Below, one piece after another: positions 53,926 through 62,344 of a stretch of 64,000 nt of DNA. How positions within the stretch are numbered: position 1 is the stretch's first letter; the number at the start of each line of letters is the position of its first letter. The notes under the pieces were generated by a model. It did no database searches and was not told the origin of the DNA. It was given only the letters and a program-made list of their open reading frames with translations. Source of the DNA: Chitinophaga sp. (GTDB lineage Bacteria > Bacteroidota > Bacteroidia > Chitinophagales > Chitinophagaceae); the NCBI RefSeq assembly GCF_019236475.1, contig NZ_JAFAIX010000004.1, positions 496,001 through 560,000 of the forward strand, written 5' to 3'. Position numbers and translations under genes: made by a program.

Positions 53926-54963
53926 CTATTTTTTTACATATCTCCGCTCTATCAACCGGCCCAGCCCCCAGAAGGAAAGCGCCAGTATGGCAAAAAATAA
54001 TCCCTTGTTCGTTCGGTCCCACAAATACTCAAAATAACGGGTATATAAATCCAATAGAAAAAATATCACTGCCATATCCCGTACCACAGGGTCTTTGCGC
54101 TGAAGGGAATAAATGAAAGTAAGTATACACTGCGCTGTAAATATAAATACCCAGAACAAAAGCTGATGCTGCCGCACCTGCTGCCATTCAGCCCAAGTAC
54201 CTGAGTTACCAAAGATGGATATGAGCCAGCCAGACATCAAAAATAATAACCAGCCGCCGGTATACGTCAAATCCTTGATCGGTGTATACAACTTGGTATT
54301 TTTCATGATAGCGCCGGCAATGACCAATAGTGCGCCCAGCACAGCCATCCTGCATGGTAGATTCATGCCTAAGAAGTAGGCCGCGTCTCCCGTTATATAA
54401 TAAGATAACTTCACATACGCTGGAATCAACGCAATTAATGTGGCTACCCAAATTAAACGGGATTCTAACGTTAATGCCAGTACGCCATATATAATAGTGG
54501 CCAGCAACCAGAACGCACCATAATTACCACCCAGGTAATCCAAGGATTTCCCCAAGTATACTACGGTAACGCCTGTACTAAGCACCGGCAACAACCAATA
54601 AAGCTCCCGGTTAAACGAAAATCCATACTCATGCCGCTTACGCCGCCAACCCTGGTAACAAAGCACCACCGTGATAATCCCAAACAATAACGCAATAACG
54701 CCATCCGTGAGTGAGAATTTCTTCCGGATAATCTCAATCCATTTCTCATCTAGCACCAATGAACCAAATGCCATCAGGGCACAGGATATCGACGCTATAA
54801 AAATATATAACGCAATCGTCTGCCAATCACTGGTCCTGGCTTTAATACTGTCTTTCAGTTGTCGGGCTTGATCCTCAGAAATGACAGCCTGTTGCTGCCA
54901 CTCGGTAATGGCCCTATGAAGGAGATGCGCCTCCCTGTTGTCTACTTCTGGCATTTCTTTCAA
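53926..54963 (-). CDS. DUF2157-family membrane protein
   Basis: A 345-residue protein. A soluble N-terminal helical segment (about 1-45, QQQAVISEDQARQLKDSI) resembles the DUF2157 start and is followed by about 10 hydrophobic helices up to residue 335. No enzyme motif is visible. The function of the family is unknown. It is 18 nt downstream of a DUF1211 gene on the same strand, so the two are probably co-transcribed. Confidence 0.7.
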   Translation of the reverse strand: MKEMPEVDNREAHLLHRAITEWQQQAVISEDQARQLKDSIKARTSDWQTIALYIFIASISCALMAFGSLVLDEKWIEIIRKKFSLTDGVIALLFGIITVVLCYQGWRRKRHEYGFSFNRELYWLLPVLSTGVTVVYLGKSLDYLGGNYGAFWLLATIIYGVLALTLESRLIWVATLIALIPAYVKLSYYITGDAAYFLGMNLPCRMAVLGALLVIAGAIMKNTKLYTPIKDLTYTGGWLLFLMSGWLISIFGNSGTWAEWQQVRQHQLLFWVFIFTAQCILTFIYSLQRKDPVVRDMAVIFFLLDLYTRYFEYLWDRTNKGLFFAILALSFWGLGRLIERRYVKK

Positions 54964-54981
54964 TAATGTGTTTCCGGATAA

Positions 54982-55692
54982 TTATGTGGTTTTATCTACA
55001 ATATGTACAGCTCTAAGCGTATTTCTTTTCTTGATCTTCAGTCTGAAATGGTTGAAGAATGCCAATGCCGGAATAGTCCAATAGCTAAGCCACTGATAGT
55101 GGACGTTTTCTGGGAAGAAAAAATAGACCGTGGTGATGACGGTAAACCCAGTAGCCATTGTCAGGAAATTATATTTATACCGCTGGTACATGATCTCTTT
55201 CTCTGTCCAGTGGCCCGGCATTGCTAAACTAGGATTCTTTTGGAATACATAATAACTAATCCAAAACAAGGCCGCCAGCGCGCCCGCCAAGTTGCACAAA
55301 TACATGAACAACGGCAAAATAAAATGCGCTTTTACATGCATCATGGCCGATGCTGTAAAGGGAAAGGTGACGATGAAAAACAGGAAAAACAGGTTCCTAT
55401 TCAGCAATCCGGTATCATAATGCTGCAGAAACCGAAATAACTGCAAATGCCGACGCCAGAAATTTCCTAGAAAAATAAAGGTGGCGGCAAATGTACAAAA
55501 CTCAAAAAGAACGGGTTTCAAATAGGGCATGTAATTCTCTACAGGTACGGTATTCGGGATATCGGGGAGCTTGATCTCAATGATAAGCAAGGTAATTGCA
55601 ATAGCAAATACCGCATCACTGAAAAGAATCAATCGCTCCAGCTCAAATTCACGATGCTCAGGTTTGGGTTCCTTGATAACAGACATTGACAT
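54982..55692 (-). CDS. DUF1211 / TMEM175-like potassium channel family protein
   Basis: A 236-residue membrane protein with about six helices. The first helix has the family signature ERLILFSDAVFAIAITLLIIEI (the FSD motif), as in bacterial TMEM175-type K+ channels. Such proteins assemble as tetramers with one six-helix repeat each. Ion conduction here is inferred from the family. It precedes the DUF2157 gene by 18 nt and is divergent to the RND efflux operon. Confidence 0.85.
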   Translation of the reverse strand: MSMSVIKEPKPEHREFELERLILFSDAVFAIAITLLIIEIKLPDIPNTVPVENYMPYLKPVLFEFCTFAATFIFLGNFWRRHLQLFRFLQHYDTGLLNRNLFFLFFIVTFPFTASAMMHVKAHFILPLFMYLCNLAGALAALFWISYYVFQKNPSLAMPGHWTEKEIMYQRYKYNFLTMATGFTVITTVYFFFPENVHYQWLSYWTIPALAFFNHFRLKIKKRNTLRAVHIVDKTT

Positions 55693-55834
55693 AATTGGAG
55701 TGAATCTTTTTACTTGATATCAGCAATATACAAAGTATCCGGGAAAGCACCCCATCTGCCGCTTTTCTTTCAACATTTTCAACATTTCATTGTTATCTAC
55801 CATGACAACCGTCTTAGACCGTCAATGATTTTAT

Positions 55835-57181
55835 ATGCGTGGCTCCCATTTGCTGTTATCTCTACTGCTAATTTCCGGACTCCAGACTGCCTTTGCTCAG
55901 GTGGATACGGCGCATGCTGGAACTTATGCCTTCAATCTCAATGATTGTATCCAGTATGGTATGGCCCATCATCATGATGTGGTGAACGCCCACTTGGATG
56001 TCGAATTCTCCAAAGAACAAGTGAAGGAGGCTACTGCCAAATTCTTCCCTCATGGCACCATCACAGGTGCCCTGAATGATAATCTCAAATTGGCAACTTC
56101 CCTCATCCCGGATTTAACAAATCCCAGTTCCGGCGTAAAAGTCCCCGTGCAATTCGGTACCCACTTCAATTCTAATATAACCGGGCAGTTAGACCAGACG
56201 ATTTTTAACAGCGATTATTTCCTAGGACTCAAAGCTTCTCGGGTATACACAGATCTATCCACCAAAACAGCTACGCGTACAAATATTGATACCAAAGTGG
56301 CCATTACCAAGGCCTATTACGCGGTACTCACCAACGAGGAAAGTATCCGCCTCACGAAATCCAATCTCCAACAACTCACTAAAACCCTCCAAGATACTAA
56401 AAGTCGCTACGACGCTGGTACGGCGGAAAGGGTAGACGTGGATCGTATACAAGTATCCTATAATAATACGGTAACCCAAGTGGGCAACCAAATACGCATG
56501 CTCGTATATACGTTACAGTTGTTGAAATTCCAGATGGGAATGCCGCAAGCGGAACAACTTGAACTCGTGGAAACAGTCAAGGACCTGAAAGTGGACGATT
56601 ACGCCGGCGACACAGTCAATTACCGCCCAGAAGACCGAATCGAATACGGCATCCAAAGCACCCAGATCGCGCTCTATGAACTCCAGCTCAAAAGCAAAAA
56701 ATTGGCTTACCTGCCCACGCTTTCCGCTTTTGTCAATTATGGCTGGAACTATTTCTCTGCTGATTTCGGAGAACTCTATAAACATGGCTATGGGGCCTCC
56801 GTACTAGGACTCACCCTCAACTGGCCCATTTTCACGGCTACAGAACGCCTCCACCAAATCCGGGAAAACCAGATCACCGTGAAGAAATCCAAAAATGACC
56901 TGGACTACCTGGTACAACAAATCCAAGTGGAAGTGAAAAGTGCAAACACTACTTACGAGAATAATAAAGACAGTTATGTCACCGCAAAGCAAAACATGGA
57001 TCTCACCCAAGGTATTTATGACCGCATCGTGCTGAAATATGATCAAGGGGTGAGCACCTCGCTGGATGTGCTCTCAGCAGAAAATGAACTGACAACTGCC
57101 AGAACAAATTATATCAACGCCATGCTGAATATCCTGGTCAGCAAAACAGACCTGGACAAAGCTACTGGCAGAATCAAGTAA
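55835..57181 (+). CDS. TolC-family outer-membrane efflux protein
   Basis: A 448-residue exported protein with signal peptide MRGSHLLLSLLLISGLQTAFAQ. It has the two internal structural repeats of the outer-membrane efflux family, each with long coiled-coil helices (for example VAITKAYYAVLTNEESIRLTK and VEVKSANTTYENNKDSYVTAK). SLDVLSAENELTTARTNYINAMLNIL is the characteristic C-terminal helix. It forms the outer channel for the adaptor and pump encoded just downstream, 26 nt away. Confidence 0.93.
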   Translation: MRGSHLLLSLLLISGLQTAFAQVDTAHAGTYAFNLNDCIQYGMAHHHDVVNAHLDVEFSKEQVKEATAKFFPHGTITGALNDNLKLATSLIPDLTNPSSGVKVPVQFGTHFNSNITGQLDQTIFNSDYFLGLKASRVYTDLSTKTATRTNIDTKVAITKAYYAVLTNEESIRLTKSNLQQLTKTLQDTKSRYDAGTAERVDVDRIQVSYNNTVTQVGNQIRMLVYTLQLLKFQMGMPQAEQLELVETVKDLKVDDYAGDTVNYRPEDRIEYGIQSTQIALYELQLKSKKLAYLPTLSAFVNYGWNYFSADFGELYKHGYGASVLGLTLNWPIFTATERLHQIRENQITVKKSKNDLDYLVQQIQVEVKSANTTYENNKDSYVTAKQNMDLTQGIYDRIVLKYDQGVSTSLDVLSAENELTTARTNYINAMLNILVSKTDLDKATGRIK

Positions 57182-57207
57182 TTCGTCAATCGTAATTTCT
57201 TCTCCAT

Positions 57208-58365
57208 ATGTATCCAAACAAAAATTCAAACATATTTCTTGTTGCTACAGTGGTAGTTTTCAGCGCCTGTGGCGGAGGAAAGAAGAAGCAGCAGCAGGCG
57301 ATGATGATGGCACAGATGAAAGCAACTGTGGTCCCCTATACAGTGCAAGCAGGATCTTATACGGTTGTGGAGAAGTTTCCAGCCACCCTCACCGCCAACA
57401 ATATCGTGGAAATCAGAGCGGATGTTACTGGCTTCTTGACTGCCATCAAAGTACCTGATGGCTCCAATGTCACGAAAGGACAGGTGCTCTACGAACTGGA
57501 TAAAAGTCGCTATTCTGCGGTGCTCAGCCAGTCGGCCGCCTCCCAACAACAGGCGGAAGCAGACCTTGCCCTACGCCAACGTGATTACGACCGCTACCAA
57601 AGCCTCCTCGAACATGATGCGATCTCTAAACAAACGGTGGATCAAGCCAAGACGGCCCTCCTCACGGCGCAAGCCAATGTGGCTGCAGCTAAAGCAGCAG
57701 TGGCCCGCGCTGGTACAGATGTGAACCATTCACTCATCAAAGCGCCAGTAAGCGGTAAAATCGGTATCGTGCAAATCAAAGTGGGTGATATCGTCAACGC
57801 TGGCCAAACGCTTATCAATACCGTGGTAAATGAAACGCCCATGTATGTGGACTTCGATGTGCCACAATCCCGCGTACAAGAATTTACCAAGCTGAAACAT
57901 AGCCCCGGCGATATCAAATTCTACCTGCAATTCACCAACGGCGAACGCTATAATGAGCCAGGCACCATCCGTACGATCAACAATATGGTCGATCCTTCTA
58001 CCGGTACGGTGAAAGTGCGACTCTCATTCGCGAATAAAGACAGGCTCCTCACTTCCGGTATGAGCCTGGTGGTGCTCATGCAATATGCTACAGCAGCTAC
58101 CCAACTCGCCATCCCCGCAAAAGCAATCGTACAGAATCTTTCTGAAACCAGTGTTATGCTGCTGACGAAAGATAATGTGGTGAAACCACAACCCATTTCT
58201 CCAGGTGCCTTAGCGGATACCATGTTGCTGGTGAATAGCGGTCTTAACCCGGGAGATAGAATAGTGGTGGAAGGACTACAACGCGTCAGACCAGGAGATA
58301 CGGTAAATGTGGCAGGAGCAACACCGCCACCAGCAACACCACCGGCAGGAAAACCTGGGAAATAA
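57208..58365 (+). CDS. RND efflux periplasmic adaptor lipoprotein (HlyD/AcrA type)
   Basis: A 385-residue membrane-fusion protein. The signal peptide ends in the lipobox FSAC, so the mature protein is lipid-anchored. The family parts are in order: beta-barrel strand, lipoyl half (VEIRADVTGFLTAIKVPDGSNVTKGQVLYELD), coiled-coil hairpin (about 105-165), second lipoyl half (APVSGKIGIVQIKVGDIVNAGQTL), and barrel plus membrane-proximal domain. Directly after the lipid cysteine come runs of three Lys, three Gln and three Met codons. It lies between its TolC and pump genes. Confidence 0.93.
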   Translation: MYPNKNSNIFLVATVVVFSACGGGKKKQQQAMMMAQMKATVVPYTVQAGSYTVVEKFPATLTANNIVEIRADVTGFLTAIKVPDGSNVTKGQVLYELDKSRYSAVLSQSAASQQQAEADLALRQRDYDRYQSLLEHDAISKQTVDQAKTALLTAQANVAAAKAAVARAGTDVNHSLIKAPVSGKIGIVQIKVGDIVNAGQTLINTVVNETPMYVDFDVPQSRVQEFTKLKHSPGDIKFYLQFTNGERYNEPGTIRTINNMVDPSTGTVKVRLSFANKDRLLTSGMSLVVLMQYATAATQLAIPAKAIVQNLSETSVMLLTKDNVVKPQPISPGALADTMLLVNSGLNPGDRIVVEGLQRVRPGDTVNVAGATPPPATPPAGKPGK

Positions 58366-58386
58366 TCATCAAAACGGCCTCACAGC

Positions 58387-61300
58387 ATGATCTCGAAAAC
58401 ATTTATAGAGCGCAAGAATACTACGATAGTTATCGCTATTATCATCGTGATTGTAGGTTTGATCTGTATGTTCAACCTGCCTATTGCGCAGTTACCCGAC
58501 ATTGCTCCTCCCGTTACGGATGTACATGCCAATTATGTGGGCGCTAACTCCACTACGGTGGAGGAAACAGTGACCACACCCATCGAAAACCAGGTGAATG
58601 GTACACCCGGCGCGATGTATATTCAGAGCGTGAGCGCCAACGATGGTTCTATGAGTATTACGGTGACGTTCAATCTGGGTGTAAACCCTGATATCGCTAC
58701 CCTGGACGTGCAAAACCGTGTGAGCCTCGCATTGCCTAGTACGCCGGATGAGGTACGTCGTGTGGGCGTTACCGTTAAGAAACGTTCCAATGATATGTTG
58801 ATGGTACTGGCGGTGAATTCTCCTAAAGGAACGCATACCCGCGAGTACTTGGATAACTATGTAAATATCTATCTCAAACCGGAACTAGCCCGCCTGGTCG
58901 GGGTTGGAGACGTAACTGTTTTCTCACAGGACTATAGTATGCGTATCTGGCTAAACCCGGATAAAATGGCCGCCCTGGGCCTCACACCTAATGATGTGGC
59001 GGCAGCGATTACGGAACAAAACCAACAGGTGCCTGCCGGTAGTGTAGGCGCTCCGCCAATGGATAAACACCAGGCTTTTGAATATACCGTGAGCGTGAAA
59101 GGCCGCCTGGCTACCTCTGAAGAATTCGGCAATATCGTTATCCGAAGGAGTAATAATGGTTCCCTAGTCCGACTCCGAGATGTAGCCCGAGTGAATCTTG
59201 GCTCTTTCTCATATGCCATTGAGGCCAAAGCAGATGGTAAAGTGGGTAGTGGTGTGGCGATCTATCTTTCTCCTGGCGCAAATGCCCTGGATGTGAATGA
59301 TAAAGTGCTGGCTAAAATGGCGGAACTGGCCAAGTCCTTCCCTCCAGATATGGAATGGCTGGTGCCTTTTGAAACCACTTCCTTCGTGAAAATTTCTATC
59401 GATGAGGTAATCCATACTTTCCTCGAAGCATTGGCACTGGTGGTATTTGTGGTGTTCATCTTCCTCCAGAACTGGCGTGCAACACTGATTCCCGTATTGG
59501 TAATTCCTATCTCCCTGATAGGTACTTTCATCTTCTTCCAGTTGCTGGGCTTCTCCATCAATACACTTACCCTCTTCGGTTTCGTACTGGCGATCGGGAT
59601 AGTGGTGGACGATGCGATTGTAGTGGTGGAAGCGGTACAACATCATATTGACGTGGACTTGATGTCGCCGCGAGAGGCGACCTACAAAGCGATGTCGGAA
59701 GTACAGGCGCCGGTAATCGCCATCGCACTTATTCTGGCAGCGGTGTTCGTGCCGGTGGCCTTTATCCCAGGTGTGAGCGGGCGATTATACCAACAGTTCG
59801 CATTGACGATTGCATTTTCCGTGCTCTTGTCCGCTTTCCTGGCTTTGACACTCACGCCAGCATTGACGTCTATTCTGCTACAGCCAGCGCATCTTACCAA
59901 ACAATCACACGGATTAAATAAGCTCTTCTATAAATTCAATCAGTGGTTTGGTCGTGTTACCGAGAGATACGCACATGGCGTAAAACATGCGATCCACCAA
60001 ACATGGGCAATATTGCTCATCCTGGCGGTATTATTCATCATTGCGGCCTGGCTCTTTAAAAAGACGCCTACGACCTTCGTGCCGCAGGAAGATATGGGTG
60101 CCTTGTTTATTGCGGTGGAACTGCCAGATGCGGCCTCCTCGCAACGTACCAAAGAGGTGATCGAAGAAATCAATAACATCCTACAACGCGATAGTGCCGT
60201 GAACCACTTCTTTGGCGTTTCTGGTATCAACTTCGTAGCAGGTGCAAATAAACCAAACTCTGGTACTTTCTTCGTCAGCCTGAAACCCTGGGATGAACGC
60301 TATAAACATGGCGATGATATGAACCATGTACTAGGCCGTGTGCAAGGACTGGCAGCCAGGATTGTTGGGGCCACGATTATCGTGATCCCTGCACCTACAT
60401 TGAGAGGGCTGGGTACTTCCGGTGGTTTCTCTTTTATCCTGGAACAAAAAAGTAACCCAGACTTAGGCCAGTTTAGCCAGGTAATGGGGCAGTTCCTGAT
60501 GGCAGCCAACCAACGTCCGGAAATAGCCCGCGCTTACGCTTTCTTTAGTGCCAATACGCCGCAATTTAATGTGGATGTAGACAGAGATAAGTGTAAACAG
60601 TTGGGCGTGCCTATCAGCGATGTATTTGGCGCATTACAGACTTTCCTCGGAGGTTTGTATGTCAACGACTTTACCCGTTTCAGTCGCAGTTTCCGGGTGG
60701 TAATGCAAGCGGATTCGCTCTATAGAACTAGCATTGACAACCTGGCTACTTATTACGTTCGTAATAACTTAGGACAAATGATTCCTTTGAGTGCACTCAT
60801 CACCAGCAAGAAAGGAGGCGGTGCGCCGGTGATCAATCACTTCAACCTCTACCGTTCTGTTGAAATAGACGGGGATGCCCAACAGGGCTACAGCTCCGGC
60901 GATGCCATCAACGCATTGAAAGATGTAGCCGCGAAAGTACTCCCTTCTAACTTCGGTTTCGAATGGGCAAACGTATCTAAACAGGAAATTGAAGCGGGGA
61001 ATAAGAGTTTGCTCATCTTCATGTTGTCCATCCTATTCGTATTCCTGCTGCTAACGGCCCTCTATGAAAGCTGGTCCGTACCTTTCTCGGTACTGCTGGC
61101 GGTTCCGGTGGCGCTCTTTGGGTCTATCACGGCATTAGCATTGACGAAACAAGCAAACAGTGTGTACTCGCAGATCGGTCTGATTACTTTGATTGGTCTG
61201 TCGGCCAAAAACGCTATCTTGATTGTGGAATTCTGTAAAGAGCGCGTGGATAGAGGTATGCCATTGATGGCGGCCACGATCGAGGCGGTTAAACTCCGTT

Positions 61301-61560
61301 TCCGCCCGATTTTGATGACTTCCTTCGCCTTCATCCTAGGGGTGATGCCGCTTTGCTTTGCAAAAGGTGCTGGTGCCGCATCCCGTGTTAATATTGGATT
61401 TACGGTGGTAGGAGGTATGCTGGCAGCCACTTTGCTGGCAGTCTTCACTGTTCCAGTACTCTATGTACTGATTACCAAATTGGCCTATGGTAAGAAAAAA
61501 CTGGCCGAACTGGAAGCACATGGGGATGAAGAAAAGAAACCTAAAGGATTGGGAGAATAA
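58387..61560 (+). CDS. RND multidrug efflux pump, HAE1 family (AcrB-like)
   Basis: A 1057-residue inner-membrane pump with 12 helices and two large periplasmic loops. The proton-relay aspartates are in helix 4, GIVVDDAIVVVEAV. The N terminus FIERKNTTIVIAIIIVIVGL and the second-half helices (LLLTALYESWSVPFSVLLAVPVAL, LIGLSAKNAILIVEFC) are standard. The length matches AcrB-type pumps for hydrophobic drugs. It forms a tripartite system with the two preceding genes; no regulator gene is adjacent. Confidence 0.95.
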   Translation: MISKTFIERKNTTIVIAIIIVIVGLICMFNLPIAQLPDIAPPVTDVHANYVGANSTTVEETVTTPIENQVNGTPGAMYIQSVSANDGSMSITVTFNLGVNPDIATLDVQNRVSLALPSTPDEVRRVGVTVKKRSNDMLMVLAVNSPKGTHTREYLDNYVNIYLKPELARLVGVGDVTVFSQDYSMRIWLNPDKMAALGLTPNDVAAAITEQNQQVPAGSVGAPPMDKHQAFEYTVSVKGRLATSEEFGNIVIRRSNNGSLVRLRDVARVNLGSFSYAIEAKADGKVGSGVAIYLSPGANALDVNDKVLAKMAELAKSFPPDMEWLVPFETTSFVKISIDEVIHTFLEALALVVFVVFIFLQNWRATLIPVLVIPISLIGTFIFFQLLGFSINTLTLFGFVLAIGIVVDDAIVVVEAVQHHIDVDLMSPREATYKAMSEVQAPVIAIALILAAVFVPVAFIPGVSGRLYQQFALTIAFSVLLSAFLALTLTPALTSILLQPAHLTKQSHGLNKLFYKFNQWFGRVTERYAHGVKHAIHQTWAILLILAVLFIIAAWLFKKTPTTFVPQEDMGALFIAVELPDAASSQRTKEVIEEINNILQRDSAVNHFFGVSGINFVAGANKPNSGTFFVSLKPWDERYKHGDDMNHVLGRVQGLAARIVGATIIVIPAPTLRGLGTSGGFSFILEQKSNPDLGQFSQVMGQFLMAANQRPEIARAYAFFSANTPQFNVDVDRDKCKQLGVPISDVFGALQTFLGGLYVNDFTRFSRSFRVVMQADSLYRTSIDNLATYYVRNNLGQMIPLSALITSKKGGGAPVINHFNLYRSVEIDGDAQQGYSSGDAINALKDVAAKVLPSNFGFEWANVSKQEIEAGNKSLLIFMLSILFVFLLLTALYESWSVPFSVLLAVPVALFGSITALALTKQANSVYSQIGLITLIGLSAKNAILIVEFCKERVDRGMPLMAATIEAVKLRFRPILMTSFAFILGVMPLCFAKGAGAASRVNIGFTVVGGMLAATLLAVFTVPVLYVLITKLAYGKKKLAELEAHGDEEKKPKGLGE

Positions 61561-61563
61561 ATC

Positions 61564-62319
61564 ATGAAGAACACGGAAAGATTCACTTCACGGGTTGAAA
61601 ATTATATCAAATATCGCCCTCATTATCCAGATGGATTGCTGCCTTACCTGAAAGAGGAAGGCGTGCTAACACCGGAAACAGTAGTAGCCGATATTGGCGC
61701 AGGGACTGGCATCTCCACAGAACCATTTCTGGCAAACGGTAATAAAGTTTTTGCCGTGGAACCAAATGAAGCGATGCGGGAAAGTATGATCCAACAGTTG
61801 TCTGTGTACGCTGGATTTACGGCTGTAACGGGAACGGCTGAACGTACTACGCTTCCGGATGGTAGCATTGATCTGATTGTAGCCGGACAAGCTTTTCACT
61901 GGTTTGAGCCGCAGGCCGCCAAAGCAGAATTTCTTCGTATAGGCAAGCCCGATGTAATGGTGGCGTTGATATGGAATGTAAGGCAGGCCGACACGCCTTT
62001 TGAGAAAGATTATGAGGCCCTCCTGCAACGATATGGCACCGATTATAAAGAAGTATCCCATAGAAATATTGGTACGCCCCAACTCACTACTTTCTATGCT
62101 CCTAATATGTTTAAGCTGAAAAAACTGCAACATGTACAGCAGTTCGATATCAAAGGGCTAAAGGGAAGACTGCTCTCTTCCTCCTATGCGCCGGAGAAAG
62201 GGCCAGCCCACGACGCGATGATACGGGAAGTGGAAGAAATCTACGAAAAACACCAGGTCAATGGGATGGTGAAATTTCATTTCAATACGGAAATATATCT
62301 AGGACCTTTAACGCTATAA
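61564..62319 (+). CDS. Class I SAM-dependent methyltransferase
   Basis: A 251-residue cytoplasmic methyltransferase. Motif I is VVADIGAGTGISTEPFL at about 41-57, followed by the acidic loop AVEPNEAMRESM and motif IV LIVAGQAFHWF, as in the Methyltransf_11 group. It starts 3 nt after the RND pump stop, so it is read on the same mRNA. The substrate is unknown; a small molecule handled by the pump is a speculative option. Confidence 0.85.
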   Translation: MKNTERFTSRVENYIKYRPHYPDGLLPYLKEEGVLTPETVVADIGAGTGISTEPFLANGNKVFAVEPNEAMRESMIQQLSVYAGFTAVTGTAERTTLPDGSIDLIVAGQAFHWFEPQAAKAEFLRIGKPDVMVALIWNVRQADTPFEKDYEALLQRYGTDYKEVSHRNIGTPQLTTFYAPNMFKLKKLQHVQQFDIKGLKGRLLSSSYAPEKGPAHDAMIREVEEIYEKHQVNGMVKFHFNTEIYLGPLTL

Positions 62320-62331
62320 CACTAAAGGTCC
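62302..62331. terminator. Possible hairpin at the convergent gene ends
   Basis: GGACCTTTA/TAAAGGTCC (62302-62310 with 62323-62331) forms a 9-bp stem with a 12-nt loop, spanning the methyltransferase stop codon. It lacks a U-run, so its strength is doubtful. Confidence 0.35.
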
Positions 62332-62344
62332 CGGATATACGAAT

